From DASVRZ01 sp038230215 (lineage in GTDB: Bacteria; Verrucomicrobiota; Verrucomicrobiia; Chthoniobacterales; DASVRZ01), in contig JBBRNR010000010.1 in assembly GCA_038230215.1 (NCBI GenBank), forward strand, positions 62,001 through 126,000: a DNA stretch of 64,000 nt, written 5' to 3'. This document shows positions 32,866 through 40,679 of this stretch, piece by piece (within the stretch, counting starts at the first letter, position 1; each line of letters begins with the position of its first letter). The notes under the pieces were generated by a model that was not told the origin of the DNA, did not search any database, and saw nothing but the letters and a program-made list of their open reading frames with translations. Position numbers and translations under genes: made by a program.

Positions 32866-33585
32866 TTAAGGCAGAAGACCCTCTTCTTTGAAGGAGAAGA
32901 ATTTTCTGCGTCCCACAATGACGTGATCGTTCAGGTGGACACTAAGAATTCTACCGCCCTCGATGAAGCGTTTCGTCATGCTTCGGTCTGCATCGGATGG
33001 TTCGGGATCGCCGCTGGGGTGGTTGTGCATCAAAACGATGGCATACCCTCCAGCAATGACGGCGGCGCGAAATACTTCTCGCGGTTGTGCCATCGTCTCG
33101 CACGCTGACCCAATGGAGATCATTTGATGTCCACGAATGCGGTTCTTGACGTTTAAGATCAAGACCGCGCAACACTCATTTTCTGGTGAGAAATGCGGTG
33201 CTGTTGCGATGTGTTTCCGCCAGTAACGCAAGGCATCCTTGGGATTGACGCACACGGCGGATTCTGCGCGAGCCGTTTCGCGGATGGAAACGATCTTCCA
33301 TTCGCTCGATGATGGCAGAATTAGCTTTTTTCGCATTATGGGTGGTCTTTCGTCTGGCTTCCACTCCATGAGGTTGAGTTGTTCCGCCTCCACCCCGGCT
33401 ACTAAAGCTTCCACGTTGGCTTGATCGAATAAACGACGCAGCCAAAGTGGACATTTTACCCGGTCGTCCATGAAGGCGGTTTCATGCTTTTCCCATGCCG
33501 CTGATGCAGAATGCGCGAGCATCGGGCATTTTCGCAAACGCAGTTGATCCAGCACGACACTTTGTAAAGATGTGTGAGAGTTCAT
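32866..33585 (-). CDS. RadC-type JAB/MPN domain protein
   Basis: 239 residues. The C-terminal part is the RadC/JAMM domain with H187-x-H189-x10-D200 (HNHPSGDPEPSDAD), a metalloprotease-type metal site; NPKDALRYWR and DHVIVGRRKFFSF are also family-like. RadC homologues are common on mobile elements and their role is unsettled. The N-terminal 100 residues are not from a family I know. Its ATG overlaps the primase stop by 4 bases, so it is translated with the primase and may act in DNA handling. Confidence 0.85.
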   Translation of the reverse strand: MNSHTSLQSVVLDQLRLRKCPMLAHSASAAWEKHETAFMDDRVKCPLWLRRLFDQANVEALVAGVEAEQLNLMEWKPDERPPIMRKKLILPSSSEWKIVSIRETARAESAVCVNPKDALRYWRKHIATAPHFSPENECCAVLILNVKNRIRGHQMISIGSACETMAQPREVFRAAVIAGGYAIVLMHNHPSGDPEPSDADRSMTKRFIEGGRILSVHLNDHVIVGRRKFFSFKEEGLLP

Positions 33586-34589
33586 AGGCGAAGTTCCTCC
33601 AGTTGTTCCACTGTGAGTGAATCAGGCTGTTGGCCTTCCTCCTCAAAACGGATGGTTCGGACGTAACAATGATTTGCCAGTCGGGGAGTGATTTTTTCTC
33701 TCGCCTCGCGTCCTGCCTCATCTTCATCGAGCAAAAGCACGATGCGACTTTGCGGGTTAACTGCCGCCGCAATCAATTCTTCTTGTTGTAATGATAAAGA
33801 ACTACCCATGAGTGAAACCACCCGACGAATACCTAGCTGCCAGAGCCGGAGACAATCGAAGAATCCTTCGACAATCACCAGTGGCGTATCCTCCGGTTCT
33901 TGAAGAGCGCGATGGAGATTATAAAGCTCCTGCGATTTCTTGAAACCGGGTGGTAGTTTGTATTTAGGCGTCTCCTCATCGGAGAGTTTACCCGGCAAAC
34001 GTCCCGCGTAGGCGACTAGCTGTCCCTCCCGATTAAGAATCGGAATAACAATTCGTCCGGTCATGCTCCCTTTTTCACAATAGCCGATGCCAAACTCGGC
34101 AATGGTTGCTTCGCTTAAACCGCGTTCCGTCAAATACGGATGCGAGGTAACGAGATTCTGCAACGTAAAACCTAGAGTTTTATTAGCCGCGCTATCGCTG
34201 GTAGGTGATGACTCGGTTGGTGACCTCTTGCTTTTGTTAGATGTTTTATCTTTCGAGGCAGTTACTTCCTTTTTTTCCACAGCTTTTTCTGACTGTGATA
34301 AATGGAACCAATCGCAAAGCATCAGTGCCGCTTCTCGCAGTGTGACGCATTCTTTTCTGGCAACAAAATCCAGTATGTTTCCGCCGTCATTACAACGGCC
34401 AAAACAATTCCAGCAATTCTTGCTAATACTAACGCGGAATTGCGTCGGATTTTGTCCATCATGCAACGGGCAACACCCGCTAAGGCTGTCTCCAGACTGC
34501 TTGAATTTTGCGGTAAGACCGTAGTGTTCAAGCACTTGGGAGATGGTGACGGCAACCTTGACCGCCTTAAAGTCCACAAATCGGGACAT
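33582..34589 (-). CDS. DnaG-like primase of the element (CHC2 zinc finger and TOPRIM)
   Basis: 335 residues. The zinc finger uses C40-P-L-H43 and C59-W-N-C62. After a Lys/Ser-rich linker comes the primase core (YLTERGLSEATIAEFGIGYC, GRIVIPILNREGQLVAYAGR) and TOPRIM with VIVEGFFDCL and LLLDEDEAGREA. It is much shorter than chromosomal DnaG (about 600) and lacks the helicase-binding C-terminal domain, as in plasmid and element primases that prime the incoming strand. It overlaps the RadC-type gene by 4 bases. Confidence 0.88.
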   Translation of the reverse strand: MSRFVDFKAVKVAVTISQVLEHYGLTAKFKQSGDSLSGCCPLHDGQNPTQFRVSISKNCWNCFGRCNDGGNILDFVARKECVTLREAALMLCDWFHLSQSEKAVEKKEVTASKDKTSNKSKRSPTESSPTSDSAANKTLGFTLQNLVTSHPYLTERGLSEATIAEFGIGYCEKGSMTGRIVIPILNREGQLVAYAGRLPGKLSDEETPKYKLPPGFKKSQELYNLHRALQEPEDTPLVIVEGFFDCLRLWQLGIRRVVSLMGSSLSLQQEELIAAAVNPQSRIVLLLDEDEAGREAREKITPRLANHCYVRTIRFEEEGQQPDSLTVEQLEELRL

Positions 34590-34818
34590 AGGCTTATCCT
34601 CCGTTTAAGGTTCATGGGTGACTGCGCGAATGCGCGGTGGATTCCCATTCAGGATACTAACATAGAATTCAAAATTTCCAAAGTCGCAATGCCCACTTTT
34701 CAGAAGTATTCACTAGCTGATACATCATAATTCTTTCCGAGGGCATTCCACCTTCGGGGACGCGATCCGGTTGCAGATTGCACAGTGCCTCAATCTTCAA
34801 GTTACTATGACTTCACGT
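34590..34818. other. Intergenic gap between primase and cytochrome operon
   Basis: About 229 bases. The primase promoter should be in it (minus strand), as well as the end of the cytochrome operon transcript. I see no clear terminator, repeat or small gene. Confidence 0.5.
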
Positions 34819-35589
34819 CTAGTGGTGTTTGTAGTAGCCGACGCCTCGGATGTCGTTCCACGCGGTCGTCTGATGGCAGAGGAAGCACTGGTTGACCTTG
34901 GCATTCGGCTGATTGCAGATGGCTTGGTCGATCATTTTGAAGTGCATCATGTAATGGCTGGGTGGAGCTTGATGACACTGGGAGCAGGATTGCGAACTGG
35001 CAGACGGGTGGCGGAATTCGGCGAGCGTCCATTTCGTAGTGCCGTGGCACGAGGCACAGTCGGTGCCGAAAAGTCCGACGTGTTTGTCTTTGGTTTGGTG
35101 ACAGACCACACAGTTGAGTAATGCCTCGGAGCGTTGCAGGTGCGGGTTTTGTGGCGGGGCGTCGCCTTCCTTGAGCCAGGCAACGAGTGCTACAAGTGCC
35201 GGATCGTCTGCGCGGGTGGTGGTGATTTGCTTCAAACCGATGTCTGCGAGGGCGGCGTGATCCATTTTCGTCGTGCGGGCAACCGGACCTTGATGTTCTG
35301 TATGGCATGGGACGCACGAGGTGATGTCGGCATGAAAGGCGCTGGGCTGGCGTTGCAAGATGGCGATGTTGTCAGCGTGGCAGACGATGCAGTTTTTGGC
35401 CTCGACGCCCTTGCTCGGTGTATGGCACGCGACGCAGTTGTTTTCGAGAAAAGCGTGCGGCTTCGATAATGTGCCGGGAATGACCGCAAGCTGGGCCGCA
35501 CTTTGCGCAGTGGGGTAGTGCATGATGGCTAGTGTCGCCGCCACCATGCCGACGATGATGAGCGCAATCCAAAGAATGAACTTAGTCAT
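34819..35589 (-). CDS. Seven-heme cytochrome c, membrane-anchored
   Basis: 256 residues from the Met at 35589. An N-terminal helix (ILWIALIIVGMVAATLAIM) is an uncleaved anchor or signal. Seven CxxCH sites are present: CVACH, CIVCH, CVPCH, CVVCH, CASCH, CSQCH and CFLCH, so up to seven covalent hemes; many other His could be sixth ligands. Such cytochromes (c7/c3-like) carry electrons in the periplasm. It is the last gene of the redox operon and overlaps the cytochrome b gene by 4 bases, so electrons probably pass from that protein to this one. Final acceptor unknown; metal reduction is one option. Confidence 0.88.
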   Translation of the reverse strand: MTKFILWIALIIVGMVAATLAIMHYPTAQSAAQLAVIPGTLSKPHAFLENNCVACHTPSKGVEAKNCIVCHADNIAILQRQPSAFHADITSCVPCHTEHQGPVARTTKMDHAALADIGLKQITTTRADDPALVALVAWLKEGDAPPQNPHLQRSEALLNCVVCHQTKDKHVGLFGTDCASCHGTTKWTLAEFRHPSASSQSCSQCHQAPPSHYMMHFKMIDQAICNQPNAKVNQCFLCHQTTAWNDIRGVGYYKHH

Positions 35590-36329
35590 TTTAGCCACCT
35601 CAATCCGAAGTAGATGCCGGAGTAAATGTGCGCGGCGAGCAGCACATACATACTTACCGAGAGGATGATGTGGGTCGTGAGCGCACGCGCAAACCAACGC
35701 TTGAGCAGCTCGTGGGTGCGAATCGAATATTCCAGATCCGCCACGCTTTCGGCATAAGTGGTGACTTGCCCGGCTGGATTGTCAGAGGCAAACGAGAGAC
35801 CTAGTGAGGCTAGGCCAGCGGTTAGCAGTGGAGTTTTGGGAAGTCCCTTCTGTTTCTCGGCAGACTTCTCCAAGACTCCCCACGCGCTATCGAGATCGCC
35901 CCGCGCAGTTTGCAAAAGCAGGAGCTTGTCCTTCATGTCGAGATTCACAAAGGGAGTGAGATAGCGCAGGACGATGCCGCTCACGACGACGAGCAGCATA
36001 GTAGCGGTGAGGGCGATGCCGAGCGTGCTATGATACTTGTGCCCGGTATGGATGAGTGCGAGCAACGCCCCGACGATGCCAGTGTAGATGTGGATCAATA
36101 GCCACGTTTGCAGCGAGACACACTTAATCAGGTGTTCCTTGAAGAAGGGGATGCGCTTGACGAAAACGTAGATGAGCGGGATGAGCAGCAACACCGCCCC
36201 GGCAATGCCAAAGACCGCGCCTAGGCCGCTGCCCGCAAAGCGCGGTGAGACATGCAGGAGGAAACCCAGCCAGCCAAAGATCAGCAACGCAAAGACGCTG
36301 AGGACAAGGAAGCGTTCGCTGTTTTTCAT
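35586..36329 (-). CDS. Cytochrome b-like membrane protein
   Basis: 247 residues from the Met at 36329. Hydrophobic segments: LVLSVFALLIFGWLGFLL, AVFGIAGAVLLLIPLIYVFV, LLIHIYTGIVGALLALIH, ALTATMLLVVVSGIVLRYL and a last one ILSVSMYVLLAAHIYSG. Histidine pairs at facing positions (IHIYTG/HTGHKYH and THII/AAHIYSG) are suitable heme b ligands, as in ferric-reductase or cytochrome b561-like proteins. A soluble loop of about 70 residues lies before the last segment. It sits between the flavin reductase and the multiheme cytochrome, so it is the likely membrane relay. Confidence 0.75.
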   Translation of the reverse strand: MKNSERFLVLSVFALLIFGWLGFLLHVSPRFAGSGLGAVFGIAGAVLLLIPLIYVFVKRIPFFKEHLIKCVSLQTWLLIHIYTGIVGALLALIHTGHKYHSTLGIALTATMLLVVVSGIVLRYLTPFVNLDMKDKLLLLQTARGDLDSAWGVLEKSAEKQKGLPKTPLLTAGLASLGLSFASDNPAGQVTTYAESVADLEYSIRTHELLKRWFARALTTHIILSVSMYVLLAAHIYSGIYFGLRWLK

Positions 36330-36331
36330 AG

Positions 36332-37420
36332 CTAGGCCTCCACCGTGACTTCCGTTTTCGCCTTGGCCTGACAAGCTAGGATGATGCCGTTTTTCTTATC
36401 GTCGTAGTCGAGTGCGTCCTGAACCTCTTGGTCCACTTCGCCTGCGGTCATCTTCACCTTGCATAGCCCGCAGGTGCCCACGCGACAGGAATTCTGGATG
36501 CCGATGCCGAGTTCCTCGGAGAGTTCGAGGATGGTCTGGCCGTCCTTGATTTTGGCAGATTTATTGTTAGTCGAAAATGTAATCAGCGGACCGGTCGCAG
36601 CAGTCGTTGGCTTGACTGTGGTGCTGGGCGCGGCGGGTGCTGGCCGGGCTGCACCAAACGCTTCCATTTTTAGATTTTCTGGCGTTACTCCGCATTCGGT
36701 GAGGAGTGCTTTTGTCGCGTCCATCATCGCGGGCGGACCACAAACGTGGACTCGCCGCTTGGCAAGATCCGGAACTGCCCCGGTAAGTAACTCTTTGGTG
36801 AGGCGTCCGCGCGGTCCTTGCCAGTTCGGGCCTGCCTTCGTCATCGTCACCACGACATGCAGCATCGGGTTGCGCGTCTCTAATTCCGCGAGCACTTTTT
36901 GAAAAATAAAATCGGCTTCGGTGCGGCAGGAGTAGATAAAGAAGATGTCGCCGGGCCATGACTGCTCCGTGAGATACCGGGCGATGCAGGTCATCGGGGT
37001 GATGCCGACGCCTGCGGAAAGAAGAACGATGCTCTCCGCCTCGGTGCCGTTGAAGGTGAACTTGCCGACCGGGCCACCCGCTTCGATTTCGTCGCCGACA
37101 TCGAGCAAATCGTTGATGTGCCGGGAAACGGCACCGCGCGGCTCGCGCTTGATCGTCAACTCGACATATTCGCGCTCGTTCGGCGACGATGAGATGGAAT
37201 ACGAGCGATTCATCCGGGCACCGCCGATGCCAAAAGCGACGTTTAGAAACTGACCGGGAATGAAAGTGAAAGGCAACGGTCCGTTGCCGGGTGCGTGGAG
37301 GCGAAAGGTCTGGACGGAGGGTGTTTCGCTAATGATGTTCTCGACGCGGAGACGCCCCAGCCACTTCGCCGTCAATGGGCTGGCTGCGTTCGCACTCGCC
37401 GCTGCTGGTTTGTCGCTCAT
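36332..37420 (-). CDS. Flavin oxidoreductase (FNR-like) with C-terminal 2Fe-2S ferredoxin domain
   Basis: 362 residues. FAD-binding RSYSIS (72-77) in the FNR fold, nucleotide-binding GVGITPM and CGPPAMM for NAD(P)H, an Ala/Pro/Thr linker (about 258-280), then a plant-type ferredoxin domain with C312-x4-C317-x2-C320 and C350. This arrangement passes electrons from NAD(P)H to FAD to 2Fe-2S to a partner, as in Hcr or phenol-hydroxylase reductases. It is cytoplasmic. In this operon the partner would be the cytochrome b-like protein 2 bases downstream. Confidence 0.92.
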   Translation of the reverse strand: MSDKPAAASANAASPLTAKWLGRLRVENIISETPSVQTFRLHAPGNGPLPFTFIPGQFLNVAFGIGGARMNRSYSISSSPNEREYVELTIKREPRGAVSRHINDLLDVGDEIEAGGPVGKFTFNGTEAESIVLLSAGVGITPMTCIARYLTEQSWPGDIFFIYSCRTEADFIFQKVLAELETRNPMLHVVVTMTKAGPNWQGPRGRLTKELLTGAVPDLAKRRVHVCGPPAMMDATKALLTECGVTPENLKMEAFGAARPAPAAPSTTVKPTTAATGPLITFSTNNKSAKIKDGQTILELSEELGIGIQNSCRVGTCGLCKVKMTAGEVDQEVQDALDYDDKKNGIILACQAKAKTEVTVEA

Positions 37421-37426
37421 ACCCGG

Positions 37427-38233
37427 TTAGGCCAGTGGCGGTGCAGACCCAGGTGGCGGCGATCCTTGGTCGGGTTCGATTCGCCCGAAGAGCGCGGCAG
37501 CCCGGCGCATTTTGAAGAAATACAGGGCAAACATCGCGAAGGCGAACACGACTAGGAGAGCCATCGTGAAAAGGTGCAAGATAGACAGGCCACGGGAACC
37601 ATGCGCTTCACCCATTACGGGAGCGATGAGACTCATCTCCTGCTTGAACCACGCCAACGCCACTTCGTGCGGGGGGCGTCCTTCTGCCAGTGCGCCCTTC
37701 GCGGCGACGCCGCTCTCAAGCTGGGCGATGCCTTCGCGCAAACGAGTCGTCGCCTCGTGCATCGCGGCATAGTTACCGGACTGTGCGCTACCATTGAGCG
37801 TATCGAGTGCTTGTCCCATCAAAATCGTTCCCGCTTGCATCCGCTCGGCAGCTTGCTGATCGACCTCCCGCCGTTTTTCCGTGGTGAGTTCTGGCAAAGC
37901 CATTAGCGTGGGATATAGCTCCTTCGGCGGCGGCTTGCCCATGTTCTTCATCATATCACCCATACCGGCCATCATTCCGCCAGCTCCGGCAGGCGGTCCC
38001 GCTCCTGCGGGTGGTCCCATGCCTGCCATGCCCGGCGCACCAGTGGCGGGCATCGCGGCTCCGGCAGCCGGGGATGCGCCAGCGGCAGCAGCCGCTGCTT
38101 GGTCCGGGTGGTGGCTGAGATGTTCGGCTTCGGAAATCTGAGCGTGTGCTCCGCCCACCGGGAGCAGGACGCACGCGCCAGCCGTAAACCAAGTAATGAC
38201 CATCGTGAGCTGGATGCGGTTTCCGGCGCGCAT
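37427..38233 (-). CDS. Secreted Met-rich protein with C-terminal membrane helix
   Basis: 268 residues. An N-terminal signal peptide (cleavage probably after GGAHA), then His (EHLSHHPDQ), then a Met/Gly/Pro/Ala-rich stretch (GMAGMGPPAGAG, GGMMAGMGDMMKNMG), a helical middle (about 105-200) and a membrane helix near the end (HLFTMALLVVFAFAMFALYFF). Met- and His-rich periplasmic regions often bind Cu(I) or Ag(I). The stop of the CBM gene touches its ATG, so they are translated together. No family recognised. Confidence 0.7.
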   Translation of the reverse strand: MRAGNRIQLTMVITWFTAGACVLLPVGGAHAQISEAEHLSHHPDQAAAAAAGASPAAGAAMPATGAPGMAGMGPPAGAGPPAGAGGMMAGMGDMMKNMGKPPPKELYPTLMALPELTTEKRREVDQQAAERMQAGTILMGQALDTLNGSAQSGNYAAMHEATTRLREGIAQLESGVAAKGALAEGRPPHEVALAWFKQEMSLIAPVMGEAHGSRGLSILHLFTMALLVVFAFAMFALYFFKMRRAAALFGRIEPDQGSPPPGSAPPLA

Positions 38234-38515
38234 TTACACCTCCAATACGCGGTTCATCGTGCCGAAGTCGTTGGCGCAGCATTTCGGATAGCCTTGGTAT
38301 TGATGTTCGCAGCCCGGCTCGCAGCACCACTCGCCGTCCACGATGAACTTGAATTCGTGATGGCCGGGTGTCAGCGGCAGCGTGGTTTTCCAATGCCCGT
38401 CCATCTCCCGATGCAACGGGATCGTCTTAGGGTTCCAATCATTGAAGGTGCCAGCTACAAACACGCTTTGGGCGCGGGGAGCGTAGCTGGAGAATTCGAT
38501 GGGTTTTGTTTTCAT
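38234..38515 (-). CDS. Glycogen-binding-like (CBM48/AMPK-beta type) domain with a Cys cluster
   Basis: A 93-residue stand-alone domain. PIEFSSYAPRAQSVFVAGTFNDWN and GHWKTTLPLTPGHHEFKFIVDGEW are the core of early-set glycogen-binding modules. The loop after it has an added cluster CCEPGC ... CC that may bind metal. It has no signal peptide. In known systems such modules bind alpha-glucans; here it lies in a metal and electron-transfer operon, which is unusual. Its role here is unknown. Confidence 0.8.
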   Translation of the reverse strand: MKTKPIEFSSYAPRAQSVFVAGTFNDWNPKTIPLHREMDGHWKTTLPLTPGHHEFKFIVDGEWCCEPGCEHQYQGYPKCCANDFGTMNRVLEV

Positions 38516-38595
38516 ATTTTTACTTCATTTAGCGGACGGTTGAGTGGGCGAGACTACGGACGGGCAAATGGCTAACTTCGTCGGATGGCAGTCGC

Positions 38596-38793
38596 TTACG
38601 GCTTGGGGGCTTCCTTCATTTTGCAGCAGGGCGCGCATTTATCGTGGCCGCATTTGTCGCAACAGTCGCCGCCTTGTTTGCAACAGGTGCCGCAATCTTT
38701 GGTGGCCTTCATTTTCTCATGCTTGTCCTGGGCGAACACGGGCAGGCTGGTAAAGGCGATGGCAAGGAGGGCGAGTTTTAGTGTGGTTTTCAT
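38596..38793 (-). CDS. Small secreted Cys-rich peptide
   Basis: 65 residues from the Met at 38793: signal peptide (LALLAIAFTSLPVFA) and a mature part of about 44 residues with eleven Cys, as in CGTCC, DCCDKCGHDKCAPCC. The pattern is metallothionein-like and points to periplasmic copper or zinc binding. It lies in the redox operon between the Met-rich protein and the glycogen-binding-like gene. The frame continues upstream without a clear start; an alternative Met is at 38808. The gene is too small for family recognition. Confidence 0.7.
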   Translation of the reverse strand: MKTTLKLALLAIAFTSLPVFAQDKHEKMKATKDCGTCCKQGGDCCDKCGHDKCAPCCKMKEAPKP

Positions 38794-38875
38794 GGTGGTG
38801 TCATTCATTGGGTTTGTTGGTTGGTTTATTAAGCTGCTCAGGCGAACAACGTGTCCGCAAAATTCATTTTCATGC

Positions 38876-40027
38876 TTACATATCCGACATCCCGCCAGCG
38901 GGCATTGCTGGAGCCGGGGTTGCCATTCCAGCCGCAGGCGCGGCGGGATCGGTGCCACTCATGGGAGCCATCGGAGCCGCGCTGGGTGCAGGAGCAGGTG
39001 GCGCAAAGCCAGTGAGGATTTTTCGCTGCTCGTCGGTGAGGAGTTTGCTGGCCTCGCCGATAGAGCGGATGAAAGCAACGCGCGTGTCGCTGGTTAGTTT
39101 TCCGATCTTGGCGGATTTGGCCTCGATGGCGGTGATGTCGGGCTGATCGGAAGCGGTCAGCGACCATAGCTCTTGCTCGGCTTGTTCGATCGTGCGGTCG
39201 GCGGTGCTTTTTGCGAGAGTCGCCTTCTCCTTGGCTTGATTGAGCGCGGCTGTCTGCTCGGTTGTGAGGACGATGTGGGTCTGGTGATCGAGGAAAAAGT
39301 CCGTCGCACCGAGATGGTAGAGATGCGAGGCACCGGGGAAACCGGGGAGCGCGGATTGCGGCATGGCACCGGGAGCACTGCTGCCCATCGGGTCCATCCC
39401 CATCATTCCTGTCACTTCCATTTTATCCATCGCCATCTTGCCCATGCCACCACCGTTAGCGGGCATCGCGGCGGTAGGAGCTGCGGCGGTCATGGAGCTT
39501 CCGCCCATTGGCATTTGGTCCATGCCCATTCCACCGGCAGGCATTGGTGCTCCACTGGCGGGCATGGCACCGCCACCCATTGACATCATCTTGTCCATCA
39601 TTCCCATCATCTTATTCATCATTCCCATCATGCCGCCGGGAGCCATCCCTGCCATAGGAGCGGCGGGCTTCATTTTGTCCATGCCCATCGCTGGGGCCGG
39701 GGCTGCGGCGGGTGCTGGTGCTGGCATTCCAGGCATGGCTGCACTGGCGGGGGCGGCTGCCATCGTTGGCGCAGCCATGACGAGCTTGCCTTCGAGCTGG
39801 GCGATTTTCGCTTGCAAGCCAGAGACTTGTCCGGCAAGTGCCGGGTCGCCTTTCACAGCGTCGGTGGTAGCGGGCGCATCTGGCGGCATGGTCCCGGCGG
39901 CAACATGAGCCGCATGGCTCGCAGGGTCCACGGGTGGTGCAGCATTGAGAGTAGCGGCAAAGAGGCCAGTGGCAAGGAGCGCGGGCAGGGCCGCTTTGTG
40001 TGAGAACAATTGCATATTAGTTTTCAT
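38876..40027 (-). CDS. Secreted Met-rich LTxxQ (CpxP/Spy-like) protein
   Basis: 383 residues; signal peptide with cleavage near LNA-APP. Residues about 60-230 are Met/Ala/Pro/Gly-rich (GMMGMMNKMMGMMDKMM and similar), a likely Cu(I)-binding region. The C-terminal third is helical with two LTxxQ motifs (VLTTEQTAALNQ, LLTDEQRKIL), as in Spy/CpxP/ZraP stress proteins. It is first in the operon running to the cytochrome c gene, behind operator copy A. Induction by copper is inferred from operator and content. Confidence 0.75.
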   Translation of the reverse strand: MKTNMQLFSHKAALPALLATGLFAATLNAAPPVDPASHAAHVAAGTMPPDAPATTDAVKGDPALAGQVSGLQAKIAQLEGKLVMAAPTMAAAPASAAMPGMPAPAPAAAPAPAMGMDKMKPAAPMAGMAPGGMMGMMNKMMGMMDKMMSMGGGAMPASGAPMPAGGMGMDQMPMGGSSMTAAAPTAAMPANGGGMGKMAMDKMEVTGMMGMDPMGSSAPGAMPQSALPGFPGASHLYHLGATDFFLDHQTHIVLTTEQTAALNQAKEKATLAKSTADRTIEQAEQELWSLTASDQPDITAIEAKSAKIGKLTSDTRVAFIRSIGEASKLLTDEQRKILTGFAPPAPAPSAAPMAPMSGTDPAAPAAGMATPAPAMPAGGMSDM

Positions 40028-40106
40028 AAGTTTGGTCAGTGAAATTTCTGGCAGGACATAAATCCCTTCTCTAACATCATCAGCCTACTGGTTCCCATGC
40101 GCATTG

Positions 40107-40143
40107 CTCCGCATCTGCCCGGAAAGACTCCGCATTTTTGCGG
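40107..40143 (-). promoter_or_regulatory. Operator copy A (paired direct repeat) upstream of the redox operon
   Basis: Half-sites CTCCGCATCTGCCCGG (40107-40122) and CTCCGCATTTTTGCGG (40128-40143), start to start 21 bases, 80 bases before the operon's first ATG at 40027. In gene direction the strand is reversed. Same pattern as copies B and C. Confidence 0.65.
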
Positions 40144-40204
40144 GGAGTTTTTTGGGTTTCGAGCGAGGAAGATTCGATGAGAGGCATTGGTGGCCTAACC
40201 CACA

Positions 40205-40576
40205 TCAGCGGATCGCAGTCTCTAACTCCACCGTCTTTTCCTGCTTCATTTCCATCGAGAGGAAGAAATTTAAGCCCGTGCGAATCACGGCTACGGCTCC
40301 GAGCTTGCCAATCTGATCCCAACTCGGCGATACGGCCGTGCCTAGAATGTCTGCCCCCAGCTCGAACTCCAACGCCAGCGCAAGATAGCGAGCGAGAGTC
40401 AAACGAATGGCCGTAAATTCGGTGGGCTGCCGTGCCGCCAGGATGCGGGCGAGTTGGGCGATTGCCACGCAGACGCCGATGGCCACAAGCACGACACCTA
40501 CGGATTCAATGCCAAGCTTGAGCCACTGCACGAGCACTATGACATTGCCCTCGATGGTGGTTGCGGGTGGGTGCAT
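40205..40576 (-). CDS. DUF1622 membrane protein
   Basis: 123 residues with three or so membrane segments (VLVQWLKLGIESVGVVLVAIGV; LARYLALALEFELGADIL; GAVAVIRTGLNFFLSMEM). The pattern RLTLARYLALALEFELGADI is that of DUF1622, inner-membrane proteins of unknown function. It is after copB, and ends before operator A, so it may be the last gene of the cop operon. Confidence 0.85.
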   Translation of the reverse strand: MHPPATTIEGNVIVLVQWLKLGIESVGVVLVAIGVCVAIAQLARILAARQPTEFTAIRLTLARYLALALEFELGADILGTAVSPSWDQIGKLGAVAVIRTGLNFFLSMEMKQEKTVELETAIR

Positions 40577-40679
40577 GGTGCCTATTAGAATGGATTAGAT
40601 CGTCGCTTGTGGGGTGCCGGGCTGTAGTTGTTTCGGCACCTAAAGTCGCGCTAGACCGATTTATTTGTCGGGCATCAGC

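Noticed and set aside
39363..39908. Plus-strand frame of 181 codons opposite the Met-rich LTxxQ gene
   Set aside because: Made by the low-complexity Met/Ala/Pro codons of the real gene (reverse of ATG and GCN); the minus frame has a signal peptide and domain.
40128..40152. Terminator-like ACTCCGC-ATTTTT-GCGGGGAGT followed by T-run on the plus strand
   Set aside because: No plus-strand gene lies upstream, and the bases are those of operator half-site A; treated as operator.
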